Source: an uncultured Pelagibacteraceae bacterium (GTDB lineage Bacteria > Pseudomonadota > Alphaproteobacteria > Pelagibacterales > Pelagibacteraceae). From it: a stretch of DNA of 64,000 nucleotides. Every line of letters starts with the position of its first letter. Position 1 is the stretch's first letter. Under the pieces are notes generated by a model. The model made no database searches, was not told the origin of the DNA, and saw nothing but the letters and a program-made list of their open reading frames with translations. Positions 8,900-18,898 of the stretch are shown one piece after another. A program made the position numbers and the translations under genes. The stretch spans positions 80,512 to 144,511 of the forward strand of contig CACDFI010000004.1 in NCBI GenBank assembly GCA_902551985.1, in the 5' to 3' direction.

Positions 8900-9832
8900 A
8901 TGAAAATTCTCACAGGCAATAGCAACAAACAGCTTAGTAATAAAATCTCTAAAAATCTTAAAAATAAATTAGTTAACACTAGTATAAGAAAATTTGCTGA
9001 CGGTGAGATATATATTGAAATCAATGAAAATATAAGAGGAAATAGTATTTTTATAATTCAATCAGTTTCCTCCCCCGCAAATGATAACTTAATGGAATTA
9101 CTTCTATGCATAGATGCACTTAAAAGGTCATCAGCAAAAAATATTACAGCTGTAATACCCTACTTTGGTTATGCAAGACAAGACCGTAAAGTAGTCCCGA
9201 GAACTTCTATATCAGCAAAATTAGTATCAAACCTAATAACAAATGCAGGAGCGGATAGAGTGGTAACTGTAGATTTACATGCAGGACAAATTCAAGGTTT
9301 TTTTGATATTCCAGTAGATAACTTGTTTGCTACACCAATTTTTTCAAAACACATAAAAAAGAAAATTAAAAGTAAAAATATAATTTGTGTAGCTCCTGAT
9401 GTAGGTGGGGTTGAAAGAGCAAGAGCATTAGGAAAAAAATTAGATGTAGGTTTAGCAATAGTTGATAAAAGAAGGCCGAGTCCCGGAAAGTCTCAGGTTA
9501 TGAATGTAATTGGTAACGTTAAGAATAAGATTTGTATTCTTACTGATGATATAATTGACTCTGGAGGAACAATAGTTAATGCAGCTGATGCTTTAGTAAA
9601 GAGAGGTGCAAAAGAGGTTCATGTGTATGCAACACATGGTGTCTTTAGCGGAGATGCAGTCAAAAAAATAAAAAATTCAAAAATAAAAAATTTAGTTATT
9701 ACTGACAGTATAGATAGTTCAGATAAATTAAAAAAAGTAAGAAATATTGAAGTATTATCAATATCTATTTTATTAGCTGAGGCTATTAAAAGGATATCTA
9801 ATTCTACATCTGTTTCAGATCTATTTAAATAA
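8900..9832 (+). CDS. prs: Ribose-phosphate pyrophosphokinase
   Basis: Prs makes PRPP from ribose 5-phosphate and ATP for purine, pyrimidine, histidine and tryptophan synthesis. The 310-residue length is standard. Visible motifs are the N-terminal GNSNKQLSNKI, FADGEIYIEI, the pyrophosphate-binding PYFGYARQDRK, the VDLHAGQIQGFF segment, PDVGGVERARALGK, and the PRPP loop DDIIDSGGTI. A short GGTT/AACC inverted repeat follows at 9856-9866 but is too weak to call a terminator. Confidence 0.97.
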   Translation: MKILTGNSNKQLSNKISKNLKNKLVNTSIRKFADGEIYIEINENIRGNSIFIIQSVSSPANDNLMELLLCIDALKRSSAKNITAVIPYFGYARQDRKVVPRTSISAKLVSNLITNAGADRVVTVDLHAGQIQGFFDIPVDNLFATPIFSKHIKKKIKSKNIICVAPDVGGVERARALGKKLDVGLAIVDKRRPSPGKSQVMNVIGNVKNKICILTDDIIDSGGTIVNAADALVKRGAKEVHVYATHGVFSGDAVKKIKNSKIKNLVITDSIDSSDKLKKVRNIEVLSISILLAEAIKRISNSTSVSDLFK

Positions 9833-9874
9833 AACTTGTAAATCTGTCAAACATCGGTTAAAAACCAGCTTTTT

Positions 9875-10591
9875 ATGAGCACTATACAAGCTACAATTCG
9901 AGATACAAAAACAAAAGGTCAAGTTAATGTCTTAAGGAATAAAGGAAATGTTCCTGGCATAATTTATGGTGGAGAGCTACCAAATGAGAAAATTTCAATT
10001 ACAACCAAAGAAATAAAAAATTTAATAAATAAAGAAAATTTTTTATCAAACGTAATATCAATTAATCTAGATGGGAAAGAACAAAAAGTTTTAACTAGAA
10101 ACATCTCTTTCGACACCGTTACTGATGAGCCAATTCACTTTGATTTTATGAGAATTGTAAAAGGTGGAAAAATTATCTTAGAAATACCTGTGAAATTTAT
10201 AAATAATGAACTATCTCCTGGACTAAAACGTGGGGGGGTGCTGAATATTGTAAGACGTAAGGTAGAATTGAAATGTCCTGCTGAAAATATTCCAACTGAG
10301 CTTGTTGTAGATTTAGAGGGATTAGATATTGGAACTAGTATTAAGATTTCATCAATTAATTTGCCTGAAAATGTTACCCCAACAATTCAAGGGAGAGATT
10401 TTGTAATTGCTACAGTTGCAGCGCCAACAGTTGTAAAAGAACCAGAAAAACCTGCGGAGGCTGCTGAGGGCGATGCCGCAGAAGGAGCAGAAGGTGCAGC
10501 AGATGGTGGTGAAAAAGCATCGACTGAAGGTGATAAGGCCGAGGGTGATAAATCTAAGGAAGAAGATAAAGCTTCATCAGAAAAAAAATAA
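9875..10591 (+). CDS. rplY: Large ribosomal subunit protein L25 (Ctc type, with TL5 domain)
   Basis: The protein binds 5S rRNA in the ribosome's central protuberance. It has an N-terminal L25 domain (RNKGNVPGIIYGG, about residues 1-95), a second TL5 domain (VKFINNELSPGLKRGGVLNIV onward) and, from about residue 190, a low-complexity tail of alanine, glutamate, glycine and lysine. The tail coding region (10440-10591) is visibly richer in G+C than its surroundings. The rplY-pth-ychF order is common in alphaproteobacteria. A run of seven G at 10232-10238 is unusual in such AT-rich DNA. Confidence 0.95.
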   Translation: MSTIQATIRDTKTKGQVNVLRNKGNVPGIIYGGELPNEKISITTKEIKNLINKENFLSNVISINLDGKEQKVLTRNISFDTVTDEPIHFDFMRIVKGGKIILEIPVKFINNELSPGLKRGGVLNIVRRKVELKCPAENIPTELVVDLEGLDIGTSIKISSINLPENVTPTIQGRDFVIATVAAPTVVKEPEKPAEAAEGDAAEGAEGAADGGEKASTEGDKAEGDKSKEEDKASSEKK

Positions 10592-10627
10592 TAAATAGTG
10601 AAAATTCATTTTAAAATTTAACCTGAT

Positions 10628-11188
10628 ATGTTGTTGCTTGTTGGTTTAGGAAATCCGACTCCAAATAGTCAAAATAATAGACATAACATTGGTTTTAAGA
10701 TTGTAGATGCTATAAACCAAAAGTTTGGATTGTCAAAACAAAAACCAAAATTTAAAGGCTTATTAACAACTGGAAATATAGGTGATAAAAAAATCTACGC
10801 AATTAAACCCTTAACATTTATGAATAATTCAGGCATATGCATAAGAGAATTACTTGAGTACTTCAAGATAGATGCAGAAGATGTTATAGTATTCCATGAT
10901 GACTTGGATATCGAATTTGGAAAAATAAAAGCTAAATTTGGTGGCTCGAGCGCAGGTCATAACGGTATTGCATCAATTGATAAATTTATTGGAAAAGAAT
11001 ATTCAAGAGTTCGTATTGGTATAGGTAAACCAGAAAATAAAATTTCTGTTTCTGATTATGTTTTAAATGATTTCAACGAAGATGAACAAGTTCATTTGGA
11101 CTCTATTACAAACAATATTATAGAGTCTTTAAGTATCTTGATTGATAAAAAATTAGATTTATTTTCAAGTACTGTAAATAACAATTAA
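10628..11188 (+). CDS. pth: Peptidyl-tRNA hydrolase
   Basis: Pth releases peptides from prematurely dropped peptidyl-tRNA. The 186-residue protein has LLVGLGNPTPNSQNNRHNIGF with the catalytic histidine, KPLTFMNNSG, HDDLDIEFG and FGGSSAGHNG, the complete set of active-site segments. Length is normal. The stop codon TAA at 11186-11188 is directly followed by the ychF ATG without any spacer, so translation of the two is probably coupled. Confidence 0.97.
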   Translation: MLLLVGLGNPTPNSQNNRHNIGFKIVDAINQKFGLSKQKPKFKGLLTTGNIGDKKIYAIKPLTFMNNSGICIRELLEYFKIDAEDVIVFHDDLDIEFGKIKAKFGGSSAGHNGIASIDKFIGKEYSRVRIGIGKPENKISVSDYVLNDFNEDEQVHLDSITNNIIESLSILIDKKLDLFSSTVNNN

Positions 11189-12265
11189 ATGGGTTTTAAA
11201 TGTGGGATCGTTGGATTACCTAACGTTGGTAAATCAACTTTATTTAATGCTCTAACTAATTCTAATAAAGCACAAGCAGAAAATTTTCCTTTTTGTACAA
11301 TTGATCCAAATATTGGCATTGTGGCTGTTCCAGATAAAAGGCTTGATCTACTTGCTATTATCTCAGAATCTAAAAAAAAAATTAATACCACAATATCTTT
11401 TGTCGATATTGCAGGTCTGGTTAAAGGAGCTTCTAAAGGTGAAGGGTTAGGAAATAAATTTTTATCCCACATAAGAGAAGTTGACGCAATTATTCATATG
11501 ATTAGGTGTTTTGACTCTGATGATATTCAAAATGTAAATCCCACCGTCGATCCTGTTAGAGATTTAGAGATTATTGAAACCGAAATGAAATTAGCTGATT
11601 TAGAATCTATCCAAAAAAGACTTGATAAGAAAAATAAAAAAAATGTTGATAATGAAGAATTAAAAATACTAGAAAAAGCGCAAAAAATAATTGATGAAGA
11701 TGGTGATTTAAAATTAATAACAAATGAGTTTGATAAAAAAACTTTAAAAAACTGTGGACTTCTGATTACAAAGCCGAAACTATATGTATGCAATGTAGAT
11801 GAAGAGAGCCTCCAAAAAGGAAATAATCATACAAAGAATTTTATCAACAAATATACTGAAAAAGATACCTTAATAGTTTCGGCAGATATAGAGAACCAAA
11901 TAAATCAATTAGAAAATGATATTGAAAAGAAAAATTATATGAAAATGATTAACATGTCAGATACCGGACTTAATTCATTAATTAGAAAAGGATACAATCT
12001 TTTGTCTCTTCAAACCTTTTTCACATCTGGACCAGAAGAAACTAGAGCTTGGACAATTACAAAAGAGACTACAGCACCAAAAGCTGCTGGAGAAATCCAT
12101 TCAGATTTTGAGAAGGGTTTTATAAGAGCCGAGACAATTTCCTTTGATGATTTTATAAAGAATCAAGGGTGGTTAAAATCAAAAGAAGCTGGAAAAATGA
12201 GGTTGGAAGGTAAAGATTATATTGTTGAAGATGGAGATATATTAAACTTTCGTTTCAATACGTGA
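11189..12265 (+). CDS. ychF: Ribosome-binding ATPase YchF (Obg family)
   Basis: This cytoplasmic P-loop ATPase binds the ribosome and has been linked to stress responses. The 358-residue protein shows G1 GLPNVGKST (8-16), the switch FVDIAGLVKGASKGEGLGNKF, a coiled-coil insert near residues 125-160, and a C-terminal TGS domain with RAWTITKETTAPKAAGEIHSD. Hydrophobic substitution after the G1 lysine region is typical of this family. Its 3' end overlaps the convergent petC by 24 bases. Confidence 0.97.
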   Translation: MGFKCGIVGLPNVGKSTLFNALTNSNKAQAENFPFCTIDPNIGIVAVPDKRLDLLAIISESKKKINTTISFVDIAGLVKGASKGEGLGNKFLSHIREVDAIIHMIRCFDSDDIQNVNPTVDPVRDLEIIETEMKLADLESIQKRLDKKNKKNVDNEELKILEKAQKIIDEDGDLKLITNEFDKKTLKNCGLLITKPKLYVCNVDEESLQKGNNHTKNFINKYTEKDTLIVSADIENQINQLENDIEKKNYMKMINMSDTGLNSLIRKGYNLLSLQTFFTSGPEETRAWTITKETTAPKAAGEIHSDFEKGFIRAETISFDDFIKNQGWLKSKEAGKMRLEGKDYIVEDGDILNFRFNT

Positions 12266-13027
12266 CCAGATTTTTTTCATACTAAAGTAAACTAATATTG
12301 TTAAAACAACTAAATAAATAATTACTCTAAAGCCCATTTTGTGTCGTGTTTCTAAATGTGGTTCGGCCGTCCATTGTAAAAATGTTGTTACGTCTTTTGC
12401 CATTTGATCAACTGTTGCTTTAGTACCATCTGAATATTCTATAATGTCATCATCTAAAGGTGAAGCCATCTTAATTTTATTACCATACATATATTTGTTG
12501 TAATATACACCGTCATCAAGTTCCATACCTGCTGGAGGGTCTTCATATCCCATCAGGACAGAATAAATATAATTTGCTCCACCGCCTCTAGCTTTTACTA
12601 AGACTGACATATCTGGAGGATATGCTCCACCGTTAGCTGCTATTGCCTCTTGAACATTTGCATAAGGCATTACAAATTTATCAGATAATTTTGCGGGTCT
12701 TTCAAACATTTCTCCATCACTGTTTGGTCCATCTGTAACTTCAAAATTTGAGGCAATTGCCTTAGCTTCTAATTCAGTGAATTCAGGACCCCCTTTTTCT
12801 GCTAAGTTTCTATAACTTAAATGTTTCAAAGAATGGCATGATGCACAAACTTCTGAATAAACCTGATATCCTCTTTGTAAAGAAGCTCTATCAAATTTTC
12901 CAAAAAAGCTTTTGAAACTCCAATCAACTTTTAATAATTCTTGTTGTTCACCAGCGGCGCTAGCCTTCGAAAATGTTAAAGATAAAATAATAGTAAAAAA
13001 GGCTAACAGTTTTAAAAAGTTTTTCAC
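12242..13027 (-). CDS. petC: Cytochrome c1 of the bc1 complex
   Basis: Cytochrome c1 passes electrons from the Rieske protein to a soluble cytochrome c in the periplasm. The 261-residue precursor has a signal peptide (hydrophobic 5-22, cleaved after SKASA), the heme c site [14 protein letters not shown], a KMASPLDDD segment likely to carry the axial methionine, and one C-terminal membrane anchor ([20 protein letters not shown]). It overlaps petB by 4 bases, completing a petABC operon. The 3' end runs 24 bases into ychF on the other strand. Confidence 0.96.
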   Translation of the reverse strand: MKNFLKLLAFFTIILSLTFSKASAAGEQQELLKVDWSFKSFFGKFDRASLQRGYQVYSEVCASCHSLKHLSYRNLAEKGGPEFTELEAKAIASNFEVTDGPNSDGEMFERPAKLSDKFVMPYANVQEAIAANGGAYPPDMSVLVKARGGGANYIYSVLMGYEDPPAGMELDDGVYYNKYMYGNKIKMASPLDDDIIEYSDGTKATVDQMAKDVTTFLQWTAEPHLETRHKMGFRVIIYLVVLTILVYFSMKKIWSRIETKV

Positions 13028-14292
13028 AGTTTCTCTTTAAAATCTGTATTATTTTTGGCCATTGCCATATCAGCTGACCCTCCTAGCACAGGCTCTGTTA
13101 TACTAAGCGGTAACGGTGTAGTTTTTTCCTTCATTCCTAAAAATGGAAGTATTATTAGGAAATGAGCAAAGTAATAAGCGGTAGCAACTCTTGCGATCAA
13201 TAAGTATAGTCCTTCTGCTGGCATCGCACCAACGTAGCCAAGTATCAAAACATCGGCAACTAAAAACCAGTAAAACTGTTTATATATTGGTCTAAACACA
13301 GTTGATCTAACTTTAGAAGTATCTAACCATGGAAGAATAACCAATACAAATATTGCTGCAAACATTGCTATAACTCCAAGCAACTTATCAGGTACTGATC
13401 TAAGTATTGCATAGAAAGGTAGCAGATACCACTCTGGCACAATGTGAGCTGGCGTAACTAATGGATTTGCCTCAATATAATTGTCTGCATGTCCTAATAT
13501 ATTAGGTGAAAAGAATACAAAAAAAGCAAAAATTATTAAAAATATAAGAAGTGCAAATAAATCTTTTATTACAATGTATGGATGGAATGGAACAGTATCT
13601 TTTGAAGGTTTTTTAATATCTATACCAATAGGATTATTATTTCCGGGTACATGAAGTGCCCAAATATGTAGAACAACCAATCCTAAAATTAGAAATGGAA
13701 AAAGATAATGTAAGCTAAAAAATCTTGTCAATGTTGGATTATCGACTGAGTAACCTCCCCATAACCAAGTCGTAATACTATCTCCAACCAACGGAATAGC
13801 ACTAAACAAATTTGTAATTACTGTAGCACCCCAAAAACTCATTTGACCCCATGGAAGAACGTATCCCATAAATGCAGTGGCCATCATTAAAAAATAAATC
13901 AACATACCAATAATCCAAATAACTTCTCTTGGTGATTTGTATGAGCCATAATACAAAGATCTAAAAATATGAATATAAACAGCTAGAAAAAACATTGAAG
14001 CACCATTTGCATGGACGTATCTAATTAACCACCCATAGTTTACATCTCTCATTATATGTTCAACACTTTGAAATGCTAAATCAGCATGTGCCACATAATG
14101 CATTCCTAATATAATTCCTGTAATAATTTGGGTTATTAAACAAAAAGTTAAAATTCCTCCAAAAGTCCACCAGTAATTTAAATTTTTTGGCGTTGGGTAA
14201 TCAGTCAAATGGTTTGCTAGTGTTAGTAATGGAAGTCTATCATTAAACCATTTTCCAACTTTTGACTTAGGTGTGTATTCGTGATCGCTCAT
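13024..14292 (-). CDS. petB: Cytochrome b of the bc1 complex
   Basis: This 422-residue membrane subunit holds hemes bL and bH and both quinone sites. Multiple transmembrane helices are clear, with [14 protein letters not shown] and the [14 protein letters not shown] motif (PEWY of the Qo site) intact. It is the full-length bacterial form, with the cytochrome b6 and subunit IV parts fused. It lies 8 bases after petA and overlaps petC by 4 bases. Confidence 0.98.
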   Translation of the reverse strand: MSDHEYTPKSKVGKWFNDRLPLLTLANHLTDYPTPKNLNYWWTFGGILTFCLITQIITGIILGMHYVAHADLAFQSVEHIMRDVNYGWLIRYVHANGASMFFLAVYIHIFRSLYYGSYKSPREVIWIIGMLIYFLMMATAFMGYVLPWGQMSFWGATVITNLFSAIPLVGDSITTWLWGGYSVDNPTLTRFFSLHYLFPFLILGLVVLHIWALHVPGNNNPIGIDIKKPSKDTVPFHPYIVIKDLFALLIFLIIFAFFVFFSPNILGHADNYIEANPLVTPAHIVPEWYLLPFYAILRSVPDKLLGVIAMFAAIFVLVILPWLDTSKVRSTVFRPIYKQFYWFLVADVLILGYVGAMPAEGLYLLIARVATAYYFAHFLIILPFLGMKEKTTPLPLSITEPVLGGSADMAMAKNNTDFKEKL

Positions 14293-14300
14293 TTATTTTT

Positions 14301-14819
14301 TTATCCTATTTTTATAGTGTTACTGTTAACAAATTCATATTTCGGTACTTCCATGTTTGTAGGGGCTGGACCTTTTCTGATTCTACCCGATGTATCATAG
14401 TGAGAACCATGGCATGGACAAAACCATGCATTGTAATCACCTTTATTAGTTAAAGGAACACATCCTAGGTGAGTACATACTCCTAGCATAACAAGCCATT
14501 CTGGATTAACAGCTCTGTCCTCATCTTTTTCTGGGTGTTTTAATTCACTTAAGTCTACTGCCCTTGCACTATCAATTTCGTCTTGAGTTCTTCGTTTAAT
14601 GAAAACAGGTTTACCTCTCCATATAACAGTTATTGATTGTCCGGGTTGAACTGAACTAATATCTACTTCTGTGCTTGCTAAAGCTTTTACTGATGCGTCT
14701 GGATTCATTTGATCAACTAATGGCCAGACAGCTGCGCCTACTCCAACAGCCCCTGCAGCTGTTGTTGCTGTTAATATAAAATCTCTTCTATTAGGTTTTT
14801 TTTTATCTGATTCCGACAT
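14301..14819 (-). CDS. petA: Rieske iron-sulfur subunit of the bc1 complex
   Basis: The 172-residue protein has an N-terminal twin-arginine motif ([14 protein letters not shown]) followed by an uncleaved membrane anchor, the Tat-dependent topology of bacterial Rieske proteins. The two cluster loops CTHLGC and CPCHGSHYD supply two cysteines and two histidines for the 2Fe-2S cluster plus the disulfide cysteines. It is the first gene of petABC and is transcribed away from trmL. The PetP/PetR-like regulators, adjacent to this operon in Rhodobacter, lie 10 kb away here. Confidence 0.97.
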   Translation of the reverse strand: MSESDKKKPNRRDFILTATTAAGAVGVGAAVWPLVDQMNPDASVKALASTEVDISSVQPGQSITVIWRGKPVFIKRRTQDEIDSARAVDLSELKHPEKDEDRAVNPEWLVMLGVCTHLGCVPLTNKGDYNAWFCPCHGSHYDTSGRIRKGPAPTNMEVPKYEFVNSNTIKIG

Positions 14820-14887
14820 TTATTATTTTAATTTTTTCTTAATATATGATTTCATATGAAGAAAAAGATATTTTTTCCATAGCAAGA

Positions 14888-15370
14888 ATGACACACAAAA
14901 CAAATAATTTCAGGCCAAAAATAGCACTTTACGAGCCTGATATACCTCAAAATACAGCAGCAATAGCTAGGACCTGCTCTTGCTTAGGCGCATTACTGGA
15001 GATAATTGAACCTTGTGGCTTCTTACTAAGCGATAAACGTTTCAAAAGAGTAGTGATGGATTACTTAGATGAAAGTATGATCAAGACCTATAATAGTTCA
15101 GAGGAATTTTTTAACGCAAAGAAAAAAGACAGAGTAATATTAATGACCACTAAAGCAAGTAAGTCATATATAGACTTTAAGTTTAAAAATGGTGATACAC
15201 TTTTATTTGGGAGAGAAAGCTCTGGTGTTCCTCAAAAGGTTCATAAAATAGTGAAACATAGAGTAAAAATACCAATGATTGAGAAAAAAAGGTCTCTAAA
15301 TTTGGCTTCATCAGTTGCAATTATTCTTTCTGAAAATATAAGACAAACTAATTATTTATGGACGAATTAA
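14888..15370 (+). CDS. trmL: tRNA (cytidine(34)-2'-O)-methyltransferase
   Basis: This SPOUT-class enzyme methylates the ribose of the wobble base in leucine tRNAs. The core begins IALYEPDIPQNTAAIARTC, has the SAM knot LLFGRESSGVPQ, and ends LNLASSVAIILSENIRQ, all family hallmarks. ATG 14888 gives 160 residues, close to the usual length, and leaves 68 bases for the divergent petA promoter. An in-frame ATG at 14846 would add 14 residues and leave only 26 bases. The gene overlaps hemF by 13 bases. Confidence 0.9.
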   Translation: MTHKTNNFRPKIALYEPDIPQNTAAIARTCSCLGALLEIIEPCGFLLSDKRFKRVVMDYLDESMIKTYNSSEEFFNAKKKDRVILMTTKASKSYIDFKFKNGDTLLFGRESSGVPQKVHKIVKHRVKIPMIEKKRSLNLASSVAIILSENIRQTNYLWTN

Positions 15371-16185
15371 TAAAAAAAAAATTAGCTAGAAATTGGTTTA
15401 AAACTTTACAAGAAGTGATTTGCCAAGAAATAGAGGAATTAGAGGGTAAAAAAAATATTTTTAAAATTAATAATTGGGAAAGAGGGAGAAAATCAAATGA
15501 AGGTGGAGGTCAATTTAGAATATTAGAAAATGGAAAAATTTTTGAAAAAGTTGGAGTGAATTTTTCAGAGGTTTACGGAAAGTTTTCAAAAAAATTTAGA
15601 AGTAGGATGCTAGGTGGTGATAAGAGCCCAAAGTTTTGGGCATCGGGCATATCAATAGTAATGCATATGCAAAACCCTCATGTACCAGCAATGCATTTTA
15701 ACACTAGATATATTTACACTTCTCATGGATGGTTTGGCGGGGGAATGGATGTTACACCTTGTCTAAAAGATAAAAGTTTAGAAAAATGGTTTCATAAAGA
15801 GTTAAAAGTTTCATGTGATAAATATAATAAAAACTATTACAAAAAATATAAAAAATGGTGTGATGAATATTTTTACTTACCTCATAGAAAAGAAGCAAGA
15901 GGAATAGGAGGTATTTTTTTTGATTATAAAAATGACAATTGGGAAAAGGATTTTAGTTTTGTTAGAGAAGTTGGTATAAGCTTTAAAAATATATTTAGAG
16001 AGATAATATTGAAAAAATATAAAAAAAAATGGTCAAATAAACAAAAAGAAATTCAATTGGAAAAAAGAGGTCGATACGTTGAATTTAACTTACTTTATGA
16101 TAGAGGTACCAAATTTGGTTTACAAACTAATGGTAATGTTGAGGCCATTTTAATGTCACTCCCACCTATTGCTAAATGGAAATAA
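15358..16185 (+). CDS. hemF: Oxygen-dependent coproporphyrinogen III oxidase
   Basis: HemF oxidatively decarboxylates coproporphyrinogen III to protoporphyrinogen IX in heme synthesis. The 275-residue protein has the family blocks GGGQFRILENGKIFEKVGVN, MHMQNPHVPAMHFNTRY, WFGGGMDVTPC, RGIGGIFFDY and the C-terminal RYVEFNLLYDRGTKFGL. It overlaps trmL by 13 bases and precedes greA by 3 bases. Presence of the aerobic form fits an obligate oxygen respirer. The product supplies the cytochromes encoded nearby. Confidence 0.97.
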   Translation: MDELIKKKLARNWFKTLQEVICQEIEELEGKKNIFKINNWERGRKSNEGGGQFRILENGKIFEKVGVNFSEVYGKFSKKFRSRMLGGDKSPKFWASGISIVMHMQNPHVPAMHFNTRYIYTSHGWFGGGMDVTPCLKDKSLEKWFHKELKVSCDKYNKNYYKKYKKWCDEYFYLPHRKEARGIGGIFFDYKNDNWEKDFSFVREVGISFKNIFREIILKKYKKKWSNKQKEIQLEKRGRYVEFNLLYDRGTKFGLQTNGNVEAILMSLPPIAKWK

Positions 16186-16188
16186 AAT

Positions 16189-16665
16189 ATGGAAAAAGAA
16201 CCAATTACAGTTAGAGGATTAGAAAAATTAAAAGAAGAATTAATTTTTTTAAAAGAAAAAAAAAGACCTGAGATAGTAGCTGCCATAGCTGAAGCAAGAT
16301 CCCACGGAGATCTAAAAGAAAATGCTGAGTATCATGCAGCGAAAGAACAACAATCACATAATGAAGGCAGAATTCAAGAAGTTGAAGATATTATAGCTAG
16401 AGCAAATGTGATTGATGTTTCTAAATTAGATAATGATGGAAAGGTAATATTTGGTTCAACAATACTACTTCAAAACTTGGATACAGACGAAAATGTTAAA
16501 TACAAAATTGTTGGGAAAGATGAGGCTGACCTCAAAGAAAAACTAATATATTTTAAGTCACCAATTGGTATGGGCCTTATAGGAAAAAATAAAGGGGATT
16601 TAGTAGAAATTAAAACTCCTGCTGGTGTTAAAAATTTTGAAATAAAAGACGTAAAGTATATCTAA
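16189..16665 (+). CDS. greA: Transcript cleavage factor GreA
   Basis: GreA enters the RNA polymerase secondary channel and stimulates cleavage of backtracked RNA. The 158-residue protein has the N-terminal coiled coil with the acidic tip [16 protein letters not shown] and a C-terminal FKBP-like domain ([18 protein letters not shown]). Length is standard. The TAA stop interleaves with the pcnB TAG stop on the other strand in a CTAA. Confidence 0.97.
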   Translation: MEKEPITVRGLEKLKEELIFLKEKKRPEIVAAIAEARSHGDLKENAEYHAAKEQQSHNEGRIQEVEDIIARANVIDVSKLDNDGKVIFGSTILLQNLDTDENVKYKIVGKDEADLKEKLIYFKSPIGMGLIGKNKGDLVEIKTPAGVKNFEIKDVKYI

Positions 16666-17936
16666 TTACCAAAAATATTATCGATTTCTTTTTTACTCAA
16701 TTTAAAGCTGTTATTTAACCAAATATTCTCAAGCAACTTAATTTTTTGTCCAAAATCTCTACCCTCCTTAACTTTATATTTGTCAAGTAAATCTCTAGAT
16801 TTTAAAGGAAAAATAGGTTTTTCAAATTTTTCAAAATATTTTTTTAAGTCAATGAGTTTTTTTGAAACCAATTTAGAATTGAAAATTTTTAAATCTAATA
16901 AATCGATAACATAAGATTTGTCATTAAAATAATAAATTCTTTGAAGATTTTTCTTACTAAAATAATCTTTTTCGGAGAAAAGGTAATAATTATCAATTAA
17001 AAATTTTATTCTTTTTTTGTTTTCGTTAGAAAGATTATATTTAAATAAAAAATAATTTGCATTATCGGAATCATCAATTATTAAATAAGAAATCAAAAAA
17101 ACAAACGATTTTTTGTTAAATAATCTTTTTGAATAATCATTTAATTTACCTAAACAATTTAAATTTACGAGTTGAGGAAAAATAGTTTTTAAAATTTCCG
17201 AAGAAAAAGGATCCTTAGATATTTTTAGAATATTTTTTGATAAAATAATTTTTTTTAATTCACTAATTAATCTTTCCTTTGAAAGATTGATAATACCAGC
17301 AATATTTTGCTTGATTGATTTTTGTACTGATAAATTATGAGATACTTTGCTATAATTAAGAAAAAATCTGATATATCTTAAAATTCTTAAGTAATCTTCT
17401 TGAATTCTTTTATTTGGGTCTCCAATAAATATAACCTTGCCCTCGTCTAAATGTTTAGCTCCACCGTTTGGATCAAACAAATTACCCTCTTTGTCTGCAT
17501 AAATAGAATTAAAGGTAAAATCTCTTCTTGATGAATCTTTTAGCCAATCCTTAGTATATTTAACTTTTGCATGTCTTCCATCAGTATCTACATCCTCTCT
17601 CAAAGATGTAATCTCAAAATTTTTCTTACCTAAATTAGCAGTAATAGTTCCGTGATCTATACCAGTTTCAAAGAATTTAATATTATTTGATTGCAAACAT
17701 TCTTTAACTTCATTTGGATTTAAATTTACTGCTAAATCTATATCATCTACTTCTTCTTGATTTAATATTTTTCTAACGCATCCACCTACATATCTTATCT
17801 CACTTTTTTCTTTAAAATTTGATACAGAGTCAAAAATTTTAGAAACTTCTGTATTACTATAAACGTTTAAAAAAGATCTTTCTCTTTGAGCAGGTTTTTT
17901 GTTGCTTTTAAAAATTTTTTTTAAAAAATTATACAT
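16662..17936 (-). CDS. CCA tRNA nucleotidyltransferase / poly(A) polymerase family
   Basis: The enzyme repairs or adds the 3' CCA of tRNAs. The 424-residue protein has the nucleotidyltransferase core [10 protein letters not shown] followed by DDIDLAVN (metal-binding DxD), then [12 protein letters not shown] and [16 protein letters not shown]. The GGCVR motif sits at about residue 50, about 20 residues later than usual, because of a basic N-terminal extension; no alternative start codon (ATG, GTG or TTG) was seen near the core. The ATG lies only 3 bases after a tRNA-Gln gene, and the gene has no recognisable leader of its own. Class II CCA enzymes and poly(A) polymerases are hard to separate by eye. 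Confidence 0.92.
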   Translation of the reverse strand: MYNFLKKIFKSNKKPAQRERSFLNVYSNTEVSKIFDSVSNFKEKSEIRYVGGCVRKILNQEEVDDIDLAVNLNPNEVKECLQSNNIKFFETGIDHGTITANLGKKNFEITSLREDVDTDGRHAKVKYTKDWLKDSSRRDFTFNSIYADKEGNLFDPNGGAKHLDEGKVIFIGDPNKRIQEDYLRILRYIRFFLNYSKVSHNLSVQKSIKQNIAGIINLSKERLISELKKIILSKNILKISKDPFSSEILKTIFPQLVNLNCLGKLNDYSKRLFNKKSFVFLISYLIIDDSDNANYFLFKYNLSNENKKRIKFLIDNYYLFSEKDYFSKKNLQRIYYFNDKSYVIDLLDLKIFNSKLVSKKLIDLKKYFEKFEKPIFPLKSRDLLDKYKVKEGRDFGQKIKLLENIWLNNSFKLSKKEIDNIFGN

Positions 17937-17939
17937 ATT

Positions 17940-18014
17940 TGGCTGGGGTGCTAGGATTCGAACCTAGGAATGGCGGTACCAAAAACCGCTGCCTTACCAC
18001 TTGGCTACACCCCA
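17940..18014 (-). tRNA. tRNA-Gln (anticodon UUG)
   Basis: Read on the minus strand, the 75 bases fold into a complete cloverleaf. The acceptor stem is TGGGGTG paired with CACCCCA, the anticodon arm GCGGT/ACCGC has loop TTTTGGT giving anticodon TTG, and the T arm CTAGG/CCTAG has the TTCGAAT loop. The discriminator base is G and the terminal CCA is encoded (17942-17940). The uridine-starting acceptor stem is typical of bacterial glutamine tRNAs. It lies 32 bases after ispE and 3 bases before the CCA-adding enzyme gene on the same strand, probably within one transcript. Confidence 0.97.
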
Positions 18015-18046
18015 AAATTAATTTCATATATCACAAAAAAAAAGCT

Positions 18047-18895
18047 TTATATAGTTTTAGATAAATTACACCAATAGTTTTTATATTTTTTTTTCAATAA
18101 TTTCTTTGCATTTAGTGCGGCTTTTTTGGACATAAAGTATCCCACAATTGTTGAGCCTGATCCTGTCATTCTGACATAAGAATTTTTATCTATGTTCAAA
18201 AAAAATTGTCTAAGTTTCCTTAGTCTTGGATACAATTTGAAAGATATGACCTCTAAATCATTTTTCATCTTTGAAAGTGTATTGAAATTAATATTTTTCG
18301 AATTAATTTTAAAAAATTGTGGTTTCGAATAGTTCCTTACTTCAGCATATATATTTTTTGTATTACAACCAAAATTGGGTTTAATCAACAAAGTAAAAAT
18401 TTTAAGGTTTTTTTTGATTTTTTTTATTTTATTTTTATAAGCTAATACTAGATTTTTTTGATCTATACCTAAAATAACATCTGAACCAATTTTTGAACAT
18501 AAATTTTGTTTCTCCTTCATTGTCAATGAAATTTTATTTTTTTTAATCATATAATTTATTAAGGAACTCGCATTCATTGACCCACCTCCCAACCCTGCCT
18601 CTTGAGGTATATTTTTTTTAATTGAAATAAGATATTTTTGATTTTTTAGTTTTTTCGCCTCATCTAAAATTTTTAATAAATTACTGATAGTATTTTTTTT
18701 TGGAATTTTATTAGAAAAATTTCCAGTAAATTTTATTATATGGTTTTTTTTATTTGTTTTCTTTATATAAATATCATCATGTAAGTCTAAAAAACCAACT
18801 AGAGTTTCTAAGTCATGAAGTTTAGATTTTTTTTTTCCTAGAACGTTTAAAGATAAATTAATTTTTGCATGTGATTTAATCTTTTCAAATTTCAT
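18047..18895 (-). CDS. ispE: 4-diphosphocytidyl-2-C-methyl-D-erythritol kinase
   Basis: IspE phosphorylates CDP-methylerythritol in the non-mevalonate isoprenoid pathway. The 282-residue GHMP kinase has the N-terminal SHAKINLSLNVLGK, the ATP loop IPQEAGLGGGSMNASS, and the C-terminal MTGSGSTIVGYF. Length is standard. It follows the TPR gene by 3 bases and precedes tRNA-Gln. With ispH at 35717 it feeds ubiquinone, undecaprenyl and carotenoid synthesis. Confidence 0.96.
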   Translation of the reverse strand: MKFEKIKSHAKINLSLNVLGKKKSKLHDLETLVGFLDLHDDIYIKKTNKKNHIIKFTGNFSNKIPKKNTISNLLKILDEAKKLKNQKYLISIKKNIPQEAGLGGGSMNASSLINYMIKKNKISLTMKEKQNLCSKIGSDVILGIDQKNLVLAYKNKIKKIKKNLKIFTLLIKPNFGCNTKNIYAEVRNYSKPQFFKINSKNINFNTLSKMKNDLEVISFKLYPRLRKLRQFFLNIDKNSYVRMTGSGSTIVGYFMSKKAALNAKKLLKKKYKNYWCNLSKTI

Positions 18896-18898
18896 TAA

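Noticed and set aside
9856..9866. GGTT-AAA-AACC inverted repeat after prs as an intrinsic terminator
   Set aside because: The stem has only four pairs and the T run after it is short; rplY follows on the same strand.
14271..14453. A frame beginning with residues MCIRDR, resembling the peptide read from Nextera transposon adapter sequence
   Set aside because: The bases (GTG TGT ATT CGT GAT CGC) are not the adapter sequence. They are the reverse complement of the first codons of petB, so this is neither contamination nor a gene.
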